64,000 nucleotides of DNA from the NCBI GenBank assembly GCA_965228775.1, contig OZ245840.1, forward strand, positions 3,224,001 through 3,288,000. Direction: 5' to 3'. The notes under the pieces were generated by a model. That model was not told the origin of the DNA and made no database searches. It was given only the letters and a program-made list of their open reading frames with translations. Every line of letters begins with the position of its first letter. Position 1 is the first letter of the stretch. This DNA is from JANQMY01 sp965228775. GTDB lineage: Bacteria > Pseudomonadota > Alphaproteobacteria > JANQMY01. The translations under genes were made by a program, and so were the position numbers. Shown here piece after piece: positions 47,231 to 55,234 of the stretch.

Positions 47231-47893
47231 CTACGAAAGAGGCGTCGCCTCTTTTGTTGCCTCGGATAGAATCTTGGTGGCGCTGCGCCTGAACGCAGGT
47301 GTGAGGTACGGGGTGAGAATGTCGAGTGTTTGAAAAGCACCTTGGGCCAAGTCGCCGCGTGTGATTTTGTCGTCTCTCTTTACTGTCTGCAGATACCGGA
47401 TCCAATTCATCCAAATGAGCCATGTGTTGGTTGCGACGGATGTGAGCCCATCTGAACCAGGCGGCTTCTTCATCGTGCCGTCGGTGACAAGTTGGGCGGC
47501 AATGCCCTCCAGGGCGACAAGCGCCCAGGATTGAAATTCGCCGTATCGGCTTTCGAGTTGCGGGTCGCGGCGCAATAGATCCACCAGGGCGCCAAAGAAA
47601 AATCGATAGCGCCACAATATGTCGAAGCTGAGCGTGTAGAAGGCTGCAAAACGTTGCGCGCTCACCGGCGGCGCTAAATCAGCGGTGAGGGCCGCGCGAA
47701 ACTCGGGCTCCATACGGTCGAACAGGCCTGCCACAATCTCTTCCCGGTTGCGGAAATGGTAGTAGAGGTTGCCCGGGCTCATGCCCAGTGCCTCGCCAAT
47801 ATGAGTGGTTCCAATGGCGCGCGCGCCGCCTTCATTAAACAGCTCAAGGCTCTTATCGAGGATTCGGGTTTTGGTGTTCACGCCGGCGGCCAT
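47231..47893 (-). CDS. TetR family transcriptional regulator
   Basis: A 220-residue regulator. The N-terminal helix-turn-helix is KTRILDKSLELFNEGGA, GTTHIGEALGMSPGNLYYHFRNREEI. The C-terminal domain is ligand-binding and shows FAAFYTLSFDILWRYRFFFGALV. It is divergent from the ferritin-like gene with two matching operators between them, so it most likely represses itself and that operon. The inducer is unknown. Confidence 0.92.
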   Translation of the reverse strand: MAAGVNTKTRILDKSLELFNEGGARAIGTTHIGEALGMSPGNLYYHFRNREEIVAGLFDRMEPEFRAALTADLAPPVSAQRFAAFYTLSFDILWRYRFFFGALVDLLRRDPQLESRYGEFQSWALVALEGIAAQLVTDGTMKKPPGSDGLTSVATNTWLIWMNWIRYLQTVKRDDKITRGDLAQGAFQTLDILTPYLTPAFRRSATKILSEATKEATPLS

Positions 47894-47912
47894 ACTTGAC
47901 TTTGGTCTCGGA

Positions 47913-47930
47913 TTAGAGGATATACTCTAA
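47913..47930. promoter_or_regulatory. TetR operator 1, TTAGAG-N6-CTCTAA
   Basis: Perfect inverted repeat TTAGAG/CTCTAA with spacer GATATA, in the TetR/ferritin-like divergent promoter, 20 bases from the TetR start. Confidence 0.7.
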
Positions 47931-47933
47931 AAA

Positions 47934-47951
47934 TTAGAGGAAACATTCTAA
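47934..47951. promoter_or_regulatory. TetR operator 2, TTAGAG-N6-TTCTAA
   Basis: TTAGAG and TTCTAA around GAAACA, matching operator 1 with the same spacing. Centres are 21 bases apart, so the two bound dimers would lie on the same DNA face. Confidence 0.7.
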
Positions 47952-47985
47952 TTGGGCAAGTCGTGATCTCTTCGGGAGGGAGACC

Positions 47986-48882
47986 ATGAACAAGACAGCA
48001 AAAAGCGAAACAGGCGATATCGACACGGGTATGGAGCGGCGCGTTATGGCGTTTGAGTATCCGGAAAACATGCATCCGCATTGGAAAAAAAGTTCTCCGG
48101 AATTCAGCCACATAGTGAATGCCGGGTCCTTGGCCATGCCGTTTCTGGAACCTTATCTGATCCGATCCATGGGGATCGCCAAGAAGCACATCAAAGATCT
48201 GGTTCTGCTGGCCGAGGTGGAAGACTACATCGCGCAGGAAGCACAACATTTCCAGCAGCATCGCCGCTTCAACGATATTCTCAAGGCGCGCGGCTACACA
48301 TGCATCGACGGTCTGGAAGAGAGGCTGAGGCGTGATTACACAAATTTTTCCCAAAATCGATCGCTGAAATTTAATCTAGCGTATGCGGAAGGTTTTGAGT
48401 CGATGGCGCTGGCCATCGGCCATATGCTGATCGAGCGCCGCGAAGAACTATTCGGCGGTGCCGACCCAACGGTGTCGTCATTGGTGCTTTGGCATTTTGT
48501 GGAAGAGATCGAACACAAGAATGTAGCCTATGGCGTTTACGAGCATTTGTATGGCGGTTACTTCTATCGGGTTTTCGGTCTGTTTTACGCCACGCTGCAC
48601 ATATTCGCTTATGCGGGCCGCGCCTATCGCGCGCTGTTGCGCGAAGACAGCTTATGGCCAAACCTCAAAACGAAATGGGCCATGTGGCGTCAACTGGCCA
48701 AGATCTTTTGGTGGCTGGGGCCGAAACTGGCTAAGCCTCTTTTGCCTGGGTATCACCCGGCGAAGATTGCGGATCCCCAATGGGCCAAGGATTGGGTTGC
48801 GCTCCATGACAAAGGGGAGCCGCGCCTCAATCGTCTCGATACAGAACATATAGCCGAAAACAGCCCCGCATTGGCGGCGTAA
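47986..48882 (+). CDS. ferritin-like predicted metal-dependent hydrolase
   Basis: A 298-residue protein of the PF10118-like family. Two ExxH pairs, E85/H88 (QEAQHFQQH) and E174/H177 (WHFVEEIEHKNVAYG), together with E55 and E135, form a ferritin-type di-metal site. Its chemistry is unknown; oxidation of a lipid or hydrocarbon is possible. First gene of a TetR-regulated pair; the membrane gene follows after ten bases. GGGAGG precedes the ATG. Confidence 0.85.
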   Translation: MNKTAKSETGDIDTGMERRVMAFEYPENMHPHWKKSSPEFSHIVNAGSLAMPFLEPYLIRSMGIAKKHIKDLVLLAEVEDYIAQEAQHFQQHRRFNDILKARGYTCIDGLEERLRRDYTNFSQNRSLKFNLAYAEGFESMALAIGHMLIERREELFGGADPTVSSLVLWHFVEEIEHKNVAYGVYEHLYGGYFYRVFGLFYATLHIFAYAGRAYRALLREDSLWPNLKTKWAMWRQLAKIFWWLGPKLAKPLLPGYHPAKIADPQWAKDWVALHDKGEPRLNRLDTEHIAENSPALAA

Positions 48883-48892
48883 GGAGGCCGCC

Positions 48893-49387
48893 ATGAGCGA
48901 ACGCTATCGGATTCTTTTGGTGCTGAACGGGGCCGGTCTGCTGATCAGCTCCATTGTGATCGGCTGGTTCTACATGTTCATGTTGCTTGGACAAATCGTT
49001 CTGTGGCCCGTGATCCCGCCGATCGATGTGCAGGTGCCCGGAGAAGCGCGCGCCTGGAACATGGCGCATTTGGAAGGGATCACAAATGGTCTCATGCTGA
49101 TTGGTTTTGCCGCCATCGCGCCAATGCTTGCATTGAGCGGCCGTCAAGTTACGTGGTTCTTCTGGTCGGCGCTGGTGACGGCTTGGCTCTTCACCCTGCC
49201 GGCGTTTGCGAACGCGCTGGCCGGGACAAGAGGGCTTGCGTTCGGAGGTGGGCCTTTTCCGGGCGGCTGGATCAACAATCTTATCTATGTAAGCGGGTGG
49301 CCGCCGGTGATCGCCGTGCACATCACTTTTGCGCTATTGGCGTGGGGCGCTTGGCAAAAACTCAAGCAAACGGCTCCAACTTCTTAG
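48893..49387 (+). CDS. membrane protein resembling styrene oxide isomerase
   Basis: A 164-residue protein with four membrane helices. WNMAHLEGITNGLMLIGF (His near 59), a following P...LS helix, and FANALAGTRGLAFG closely follow the pattern of StyC isomerases, whose conserved His binds heme. The match is by eye and the function is inferred. Paired with the ferritin-like gene, GGAGG before the ATG. Confidence 0.6.
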   Translation: MSERYRILLVLNGAGLLISSIVIGWFYMFMLLGQIVLWPVIPPIDVQVPGEARAWNMAHLEGITNGLMLIGFAAIAPMLALSGRQVTWFFWSALVTAWLFTLPAFANALAGTRGLAFGGGPFPGGWINNLIYVSGWPPVIAVHITFALLAWGAWQKLKQTAPTS

Positions 49388-49393
49388 TCTTGC

Positions 49394-49462
49394 GCGTTTC
49401 CGCCAATAGATCTTAGGCGGTCAACCGCCAAAACCGGACCTTGGCACCTCACCTGGAAACGC
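49394..49462. repeat. palindromic repeat GCGTTTCC..GGAAACGC (copy 2)
   Basis: Outer ends GCGTTTCC and GGAAACGC, with CGGACC inside and an inner TTAGGCGGTCAACCGCC hairpin. The longer middle shows insertion relative to the copies at 11985 and 56465. Confidence 0.75.
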
Positions 49463-49617
49463 TATAGGTCCGACGCCGGGCAAATCTGCACGCGTCGTGG
49501 CATTGCAAAATTGCAGGCTTGTTGAACTACTTGCCACGCTAGACTGAGCGCCTATGTCTATTTGGCCGGCTCGATTGAATAAGAAACAAGAAGAAGCCGG
49601 GTCGTTGAGAGGGCAAT

Positions 49618-50547
49618 TTGCGCGCCGCCATTACAGTATTGGCTCTTTGGTTCGTTATGTCTGTTGCGCAAGCACAGGAAACGGCGACCGTTCCGTTTCA
49701 GACGACGGAGCGCGGGCTTATTCTTGTGGACGTTCATCTGAACGAGCAGGGGCCCTTTACGTTCTTGATCGATACGGGCGCCACGTCGACCGTCATTTTT
49801 AGTCCGCTTGCGGAGCGCCTAAACTTACCACAGTCCAAGCAGGGATATGCCATTGTGCATGGGATTGTGGAAAGCGGTCAGCATCCGATGACGACATTGA
49901 ACAATCTTCGGATCGGCGACGCGAGCATCTCGGCGGTAGAAGTCATTATCCTGAAATCGCCAACGGTTCAGCGCGATTGGGTCGGCATCATTGGCCTTGA
50001 TTTCTTGAGCGAGTACATCTTTGTTTTCCGAAACAGCACAAAGATGCTGTGGCTGTATAGGCACGAGAATTTGCCCCGGGGGATTTTCTCAGGGTGGCGG
50101 AGATTGCCTGTCTATCATGACGACACACTTAAACGGCCTTTCCCGCTTTTGTTTGTGCCGGTGCGCCTGGACGGCCGTAAGCTTGATGCTCTCATCGATC
50201 TCGGCTCTACCACGCCTATCTTGAACTGGGCAGGCGCGCGCAGAATTGGGTTTAACCGTATGTATCGCCGCATGGAAGAAAAATGGCTGCTTGAAGGCGC
50301 GACCGGAGAATTCCGCCCCCGGACGGTTGTCAAAGATGTCGAGATACAGATCGGGACGTTGAAATCCCAAGGGTCTCTCCTTGTTGTGGATACCAAGGCT
50401 TTGAGTGAACTTAACAGGGCGGATACACCATTTCTCATCCTCAATGCCGGGCTCTTCAGCCAGGGCGAGTTTGCCGTGGACGTGAAGACACCCGAATTCC
50501 GGATGAACCCAAGATGGCGTCCGCCGGCGACGATTATCACCCGCTAG
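49618..50547 (+). CDS. secreted two-domain retropepsin-like protein
   Basis: A 309-residue protein with a signal peptide (about 1-20, ending AQAQ). The first domain has FTFLIDTGATSTVI with catalytic D52 and GIIGLDFLSEYI; the second has ALIDLGSTTPILN, where DTG is replaced by DLG at D194. This is a duplicated retropepsin fold with only one clear catalytic motif. The start is TTG with GAGAGGG upstream. A secreted aspartic protease, or a pseudo-protease, is possible. Confidence 0.75.
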   Translation: MRAAITVLALWFVMSVAQAQETATVPFQTTERGLILVDVHLNEQGPFTFLIDTGATSTVIFSPLAERLNLPQSKQGYAIVHGIVESGQHPMTTLNNLRIGDASISAVEVIILKSPTVQRDWVGIIGLDFLSEYIFVFRNSTKMLWLYRHENLPRGIFSGWRRLPVYHDDTLKRPFPLLFVPVRLDGRKLDALIDLGSTTPILNWAGARRIGFNRMYRRMEEKWLLEGATGEFRPRTVVKDVEIQIGTLKSQGSLLVVDTKALSELNRADTPFLILNAGLFSQGEFAVDVKTPEFRMNPRWRPPATIITR

Positions 50548-50548
50548 A

Positions 50549-50579
50549 CCCGTTTGGTTTTAACTGAAACGCAAAACGG
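50549..50579. repeat. palindromic repeat related to 11932 (TTTGGTTTTAAC core)
   Basis: CCGTTTGG and GCAAAACGG arms around GTTTTAACTGAAAC, starting two bases after the retropepsin stop; CTCTAGACG follows. May act as a terminator. Confidence 0.65.
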
Positions 50580-50617
50580 CTCTAGACGCTTTGGTGCCTC
50601 TGATTGATTTGGCCCGC

Positions 50618-50989
50618 TTATTCGTTGATGAGGCAAAACCCGTTGCCGAACGGATCGGCGCAATAGGCGATGGCACCCCAGTCAGCCTTTTCGCCGCCTT
50701 CCCGTGTTCCCCCCGATGCGACCACTTTGTTCACGATGCTGTCCACATCATCCACAAGGAAATCGAGATGCGCCGGCGTCCAATGCCGGTCATAAGTGCG
50801 CTTTTCGGATTGTCCATGAATGGGGCATGTATCGGCATCTTTTCCCAATAGATAGATTTCCAGATTGCCGGCGGACACCACAGTCATGCTTTTTTGCTCG
50901 CGGACCGGGGTACACCCAAGGGCCTCTGTGTAAAAGGCGGCCGCCTTTTTTAGGTCCGGCACATCAATGCTCACGGAAACTTTGGTCAT
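50618..50989 (-). CDS. VOC/glyoxalase-family protein
   Basis: A 123-residue protein of the vicinal-oxygen-chelate fold: MTKVSVSIDVPDLKKAAAFYTEALG is the usual first half and HLDFLVDDVDSIVNKVVASGGT, YCADPFGNGFCLINE the second. The substrate is unknown. The ATG at 50989 is strongly preferred (GAGAGGTGGAG upstream) to a GTG-type start 60 bases further. Divergent from the CGNR regulator gene, so joint control is possible. Confidence 0.88.
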   Translation of the reverse strand: MTKVSVSIDVPDLKKAAAFYTEALGCTPVREQKSMTVVSAGNLEIYLLGKDADTCPIHGQSEKRTYDRHWTPAHLDFLVDDVDSIVNKVVASGGTREGGEKADWGAIAYCADPFGNGFCLINE

Positions 50990-51004
50990 CTCCACCTCTC
51001 CATT

Positions 51005-51070
51005 TTTACCATCTAAACTAGATAGACCGTAAAATAGAGAGATAACCATTAAACGTCAATTGATGGTAAA
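51005..51070. promoter_or_regulatory. inverted repeats in VOC/CGNR divergent promoter
   Basis: TTTACCATC (51005-51013) and GATGGTAAA (51062-51070) are perfect inverted arms 48 bases apart, and ATCTAAACTAGAT (51011-51023) is a local palindrome. These may be regulator sites for the CGNR protein. Confidence 0.45.
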
Positions 51071-51109
51071 GCAAGTTTGTTCGTGTTTTCTGTCTTATGA
51101 TGAGCTGTC

Positions 51110-51661
51110 ATGTTTCGAACTGAAGATAAGCCCGCTCCCGGCCGGCTTGTTATTGTCCACGGGTTCCTCAATACCTGGTCGGATGAGCTGGGATTGGAAG
51201 ATTTCACAACGCCTCAGTCGACAGGCCAATGGTTGCGGCAGGCTGGGTTGTGGAAAGGGCGGCAAGGCCCGACCGAGGAAGATGTTGAGTGTCTGAAGAG
51301 TTTCCGCAAAGCGCTTCGGCGCTATGTGCTTACACGGTCCACCAAAGATGCAATCTCTGAAATGAATGGGTTTGCCGCAAATGTAAGTTTTGCGGTTTCG
51401 TTCGACAATGAGGGGCACGCTCGCCTGGAAGCGACCGGGCAGGGCATTGACTATGCAATCGGGACCTTGCTGGCGATAATTCACGGCAGCGTCGCAGACG
51501 GTACATGGACACGCTTTAGATGTTGTGAGCTGGAAACTTGCGGCTGGGCGTTCTACGATCATACGCGAAACCGCTCTGGCCGCTGGTGTTCCATGAAGAC
51601 CTGCGGGTCGCGCCACAAGGCGCGGGCGTATTTGCGGCGCAAAGCGGACAAGGGAAGATGA
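51110..51661 (+). CDS. CGNR zinc-finger transcriptional regulator
   Basis: A 183-residue protein. The N-terminal part is the ABATE domain (LVIVHGFLNTWSDEL) and the C-terminus is the CGNR zinc finger, FRCCELETCGWAFYDHTRNRSGRWCSMKTCGSRHKARAY, with CGSR here in place of CGNR. It probably regulates the downstream epoxide hydrolase/MBL operon and the divergent VOC gene. The next gene begins 28 bases later. Confidence 0.85.
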   Translation: MFRTEDKPAPGRLVIVHGFLNTWSDELGLEDFTTPQSTGQWLRQAGLWKGRQGPTEEDVECLKSFRKALRRYVLTRSTKDAISEMNGFAANVSFAVSFDNEGHARLEATGQGIDYAIGTLLAIIHGSVADGTWTRFRCCELETCGWAFYDHTRNRSGRWCSMKTCGSRHKARAYLRRKADKGR

Positions 51662-51689
51662 GAAACACCGTTCTGCCTGGGGGTGAGGC

Positions 51690-52703
51690 ATGTGGAATTT
51701 TCTCAAAACCATACCGCTGGTTCTAATTGTTCTTGCGGTTTTCGCCGTTGTTGTGTGGTTCAGTGGCGGCACGTCTTATGTGGATGATGTGTCGATTGCC
51801 GAGAAACAGATCGGCATGGATCTGGACTCACGCCGCATTGATGTGGGCGATGTGACGCTGCATGTGGTGTTCGCGGGGCCGGAGGACGGTAAACCCGTTA
51901 TCCTCATGCATGGCTTCCCGGAATTCTGGTTTGCCTGGCGTCATCAAATCAAGCCATTGGCGGAAGCGGGTTATCGCGTTGCGGTGCCGGACCTGCGGGG
52001 GTACAACCGGTCTGACAAACCTGCGGGCGCTGATAATTATACCCAGAGAAAATATGCGGGCGATATTATTGGGCTGATGGACAGCCAGGGCTGGGACAGG
52101 GCCAACATCGTCGCCCATGACATTGGTGCGGGCGTTGCCTGGCGCATGATCTTCGAGAATGCGGATCGCGTGGCAAATGCCGTCATCTTCAGCGTTAGCC
52201 ATCCACTGGCTTTCGCCAGCGTGGGGAACGATTCCGATATTAGTTGGTATCGCTCATTCTTGAAGATGCCCATTTTGCCGGAGCTGCTGATGCGGACGGC
52301 TGGGCCCTCGATGATCACAAGAAATTTGCGCGAGACCAGCAGGCCTGGAACGTTTTCCGAGGAAGATTTGTCCGTATACCAACTGGCATGGGACCGGGAG
52401 CACGCGATGGATACCATGATCAATGCCTATCGTGCGGAAAATCTGCCCATTGCAGGGCTGCCCGAAGACGGCAAGGTGACGATGCCGGTGAAACTTATCT
52501 TCGGTGCGAAAGACGCGTTTATCTCACGGGCAAGTGCTGAAAAATCTGTGGATTTCTTAGGGTCGGAAAATGTTGTGATTTACGAAGGCCTAAGCCATTG
52601 GCTTTTGGCCGAAGAACCGGAAGCTATGACCCAAGAGATCATCCGTTTTTTGAGCACCTACAATCCTGCTCCGGAAATTATTGCACCAACCCTGGTCCCT
52701 TAA
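51690..52703 (+). CDS. epoxide hydrolase-like alpha/beta hydrolase, membrane-anchored
   Basis: A 337-residue protein with an N-terminal membrane helix (IPLVLIVLAVFAVVVWF). The HGFPEFWFAWRHQI oxyanion-hole motif, DLRGYNRSDKP, and the nucleophile D144 in VAHDIGAGVAWRM are typical of epoxide hydrolases and dehalogenases; the late acid is in IFGAKDAF and the His in LSHWLLAEE. Epoxide substrate is inferred. It overlaps no neighbour but is 28 bases after the CGNR gene. Confidence 0.85.
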   Translation: MWNFLKTIPLVLIVLAVFAVVVWFSGGTSYVDDVSIAEKQIGMDLDSRRIDVGDVTLHVVFAGPEDGKPVILMHGFPEFWFAWRHQIKPLAEAGYRVAVPDLRGYNRSDKPAGADNYTQRKYAGDIIGLMDSQGWDRANIVAHDIGAGVAWRMIFENADRVANAVIFSVSHPLAFASVGNDSDISWYRSFLKMPILPELLMRTAGPSMITRNLRETSRPGTFSEEDLSVYQLAWDREHAMDTMINAYRAENLPIAGLPEDGKVTMPVKLIFGAKDAFISRASAEKSVDFLGSENVVIYEGLSHWLLAEEPEAMTQEIIRFLSTYNPAPEIIAPTLVP

Positions 52704-52731
52704 GTTATGTTGCCCAAAAAGGGAGGGGCCT

Positions 52732-53691
52732 ATGCGCATCCTTTTGATTGGCGTTGGTGTTCTGATCGGGCTTGCGGCGCTCACAGTCAATCTGCGCCAT
52801 GAGATTGCATTCCAGGCGATTGCGACCGGGGAGATGCCCCCCTTGTTGGAGGCGCAAGACGAAGGACCGGCGGTTCGCTGGGTAGATGAATATTTCACCG
52901 TTCAAGCGATTGATGAGCGCACCTTTGCGATCGGTGAACCCCGCTATGTTCAACAATGCTACAGCTATCTCATCATCGGCTCCGAGCGGGCGATTTTGTT
53001 CGATGCAGGGCCGGGTTATTTCGACATTCGAGCGGTTGCGGAAAGCCTCACGGACAAACCGATTACGTTCCTGCCGTCCCATTTTCACTTCGATCACACC
53101 GGCAATGAAATTACCTTTGACCGTGTAGCGGTGGTGGACCTGCCTTATCTGAGGGAACGCGCGCCGCAAAATGTCCTGGCCCTGACGCGAAACGAACATC
53201 TCGGATTTGCGGAGGGTATTGAAAACATCGCGTTGGAAATAGATGAATGGGTCAAGCCTGGCAGCGATATTTCTCTCGGCGATCGTATGCTCCGCGTGCT
53301 GTACACGCCGGGGCATACGGAAGACTCGATTTCGTTATTCGATGCCGATGCCAATTTGCTGTTTACAGGTGACTTCGTATACCCCGGTCCATTGTTTGCC
53401 TTTTTGCCCAACAGCGGCATGGGCGATTACGTGCAGGGGACAGACACCGTGCTGGCAACCGTTGCTGACGACGTGAGGGTTTTAGGGGCCCATCGCACAG
53501 CTCCACCGGGCGCCCCTGAAATGGTGATTGATGACCTTCGAGATTTAAGGACGGCGCTGGACGAGATTAAAGCGGGCGAACGCCATGGTGAGGGGGTATT
53601 CCCCGTCATTTACAAAGTGAATGAACGAATGGATTTGTGGGCAGAGCCACGCTATCTCCAGGATTGGGGCACGTCATCTATCGTGCCTTAA
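52732..53691 (+). CDS. MBL-fold metallo-hydrolase, membrane-anchored
   Basis: A 319-residue protein with an N-terminal membrane helix (ILLIGVGVLIGLAALTV). The zinc motif is PSHFHFDHTGN (HxHxDH), with further ligand GHTEDSI and the acid in FTGDFVY. Members include lactonases, glyoxalase II and others; the substrate is unknown. The ATG at 52732 has GGGAGGGG; the gene follows the epoxide hydrolase by 28 bases. Confidence 0.9.
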   Translation: MRILLIGVGVLIGLAALTVNLRHEIAFQAIATGEMPPLLEAQDEGPAVRWVDEYFTVQAIDERTFAIGEPRYVQQCYSYLIIGSERAILFDAGPGYFDIRAVAESLTDKPITFLPSHFHFDHTGNEITFDRVAVVDLPYLRERAPQNVLALTRNEHLGFAEGIENIALEIDEWVKPGSDISLGDRMLRVLYTPGHTEDSISLFDADANLLFTGDFVYPGPLFAFLPNSGMGDYVQGTDTVLATVADDVRVLGAHRTAPPGAPEMVIDDLRDLRTALDEIKAGERHGEGVFPVIYKVNERMDLWAEPRYLQDWGTSSIVP

Positions 53692-54050
53692 GTGGCTGCG
53701 ACCTCTAACTCAGAAGCAATTTCGTTGAGGCGTTTATCTCGCGTCCATAGTTTGGTGCCAGGCGCCAGAAAGACAGATGCCAAGAGGTGGCAATCCACGT
53801 AACCAATACCACAGCCAGACAACTGCTTGTCTTCAATGAACGCGAGCACTTCATTTGCCGATGCAACGGCAACGCCCGGCAAGTTCTTAAGGAGTGATAG
53901 GATCTCCCCCCGGTTGCGCAAAGACCCAAGTGCCAATTCGCCGATGATGTAAGGATGGCAAGCTACATTTTCTTGCTCAAGCATTCCTATCAATCTGGTG
54001 TCGCCTTTTCGCAGGTGGTCCACCCAGATGGATGTATCGACCAATAGCAT
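53688..54050 (-). CDS. vapC: VapC-type PIN-domain toxin ribonuclease
   Basis: A 120-residue PIN domain: MLLVDTSIWVDHLR with D5, HPYIIGELALGSL with E38, GYVDCHLLASVF with D86 and LWTRDKRLNEIA with D105, the four acidic metal ligands. It cleaves RNA in toxin-antitoxin systems. The stop overlaps the MBL gene stop by four bases. The antitoxin gene precedes it with a five-base gap. Confidence 0.92.
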   Translation of the reverse strand: MLLVDTSIWVDHLRKGDTRLIGMLEQENVACHPYIIGELALGSLRNRGEILSLLKNLPGVAVASANEVLAFIEDKQLSGCGIGYVDCHLLASVFLAPGTKLWTRDKRLNEIASELEVAAT

Positions 54051-54055
54051 CCGGT

Positions 54056-54256
54056 CTATCGTGTGGTTTTGCCACGGCGGCGGGAAGCTGCTTTTGCTTT
54101 TGGTTCCGAACCACCAAGCAAAGCCAAACGTTTGGCGCTTTCACGAGCAATTAGTGCCCGCAACGCTTCACGAATTAAGGCCGTCCGTTCTTCAATATTC
54201 GTAAGCTCGGATGCCTTCTCCAAAAGTTCGTCATCAAGTGAAATGGTCGTGCGCAT
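54056..54256 (-). CDS. vapB: VapB-type antitoxin
   Basis: A 66-residue protein starting MRTTISLDDELLEKASEL, a ribbon-helix-helix DNA-binding N-terminus, and a basic C-terminal tail that would bind the toxin. The ATG at 54256 is chosen; five more upstream codons are possible. The operator-like direct repeats lie just upstream. Confidence 0.87.
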   Translation of the reverse strand: MRTTISLDDELLEKASELTNIEERTALIREALRALIARESAKRLALLGGSEPKAKAASRRRGKTTR

Positions 54257-54280
54257 GTGCCAGGGATCCACATTATTGAC

Positions 54281-54305
54281 GCATCAATAATAGCATCAAT
54301 TGATG
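54281..54305. promoter_or_regulatory. candidate vapBC operator
   Basis: GCATCAAT occurs twice (54281 and 54293) and the second merges into the perfect palindrome CATCAATTGATG (54294-54305), 25-49 bases upstream of vapB. Typical of TA autoregulation. Confidence 0.55.
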
Positions 54306-54372
54306 TCGAACTCAATCATCAAGGTGTTAATTTGTCCGCGGTGGGCGAGGCGTTAGGAGGCGTCCCCTGCGC

Positions 54373-55074
54373 CTAGATCATGCCGCGTTCATCGAACAAA
54401 TAACCGGATAACAGAACTTTCAGCTCACGGATTACATCCGCCCGTGCGGCATCACTGGTCTGATCGAAGGCATGTGCGATCAGTCGGTCGCCGACTTCGG
54501 CTGCCACGCGCAGTTTGAGATCGAGATCGTGGGACGGGTCCATGCCCAGGGCGCTCACCATAAAATGCTTCATGAAGCCTGACCCGCCTTCTGCCGGATC
54601 CGATTGTTCCTGCCGGACACGCGCACTGATGTAGCTGCCGCCATAGGCGATTTGCCGAAACTCCGGATGATCTTCCAAGAATGCGACAAATGAATCGACC
54701 ACCACATTCAAATAGGCGGGCCCGCCTTGCGGCTGTGCCATCGCCACCTTGTCGAGCAGCAGGGTTTGGAACTCGTCCAGACGTTGGACGGCAATCGCGT
54801 CAATGATCGCTTGCTTATCTGAAAAGAACCGATAGAGGCCACCCACCGAGACACCGGCAGCTTCCGCGACACGGTTTGTCGTAAGTGTGCGGATGTCCGT
54901 ACCGTCCGCCAGCAGAGCTGACGCCGCATCTATGATCTTGCCCACCGTTTCCTGGCTCCGCCCTTGACGGGGCGTCCGGCGGCCGGGAGCAGGCACTTTC
55001 CGTTTGGGTTTTTCCGCCATCATCGTGGCCGACTGTGTTTCTGGGGCATCAGTCATTTTGGAAGTGTCTGACAT
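54373..55074 (-). CDS. TetR family transcriptional regulator
   Basis: A 233-residue regulator. The N-terminal 45 residues are a disordered Lys/Arg/Pro region, followed by a TetR helix-turn-helix (KIIDAASALLADGTDIRTLTTNRVAEAAGVSVGGLYRFFSDKQAI). The C-terminal domain is of the TetR_C type with a typical SFVAFLEDHPEFRQIAY segment. It is divergent from hpnH across 160 bases, so it may control hopanoid synthesis; that is inference. Confidence 0.9.
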   Translation of the reverse strand: MSDTSKMTDAPETQSATMMAEKPKRKVPAPGRRTPRQGRSQETVGKIIDAASALLADGTDIRTLTTNRVAEAAGVSVGGLYRFFSDKQAIIDAIAVQRLDEFQTLLLDKVAMAQPQGGPAYLNVVVDSFVAFLEDHPEFRQIAYGGSYISARVRQEQSDPAEGGSGFMKHFMVSALGMDPSHDLDLKLRVAAEVGDRLIAHAFDQTSDAARADVIRELKVLLSGYLFDERGMI

Positions 55075-55134
55075 ACGATTTGTTTACCGTGAAAGAGCTG
55101 GCAGCCCCAATTGACTCGGGTATAGTGGTGCGAT

Positions 55135-55160
55135 AAAACGCGAACACGAACTCGCGTTTT
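55135..55160. promoter_or_regulatory. inverted repeat in TetR/hpnH promoter
   Basis: Nine-base perfect arms AAAACGCGA and TCGCGTTTT with an eight-base loop ACACGAAC. It lies between the divergent TetR and hpnH genes; it could be the TetR operator or a leader hairpin. Confidence 0.5.
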
Positions 55161-55234
55161 TATTACCAATTCGTTAAAAACTCAACCGGTGCCTCCCATT
55201 TTCTAATCTTTCGGTTGGGTTCAGGAGACAGTTG

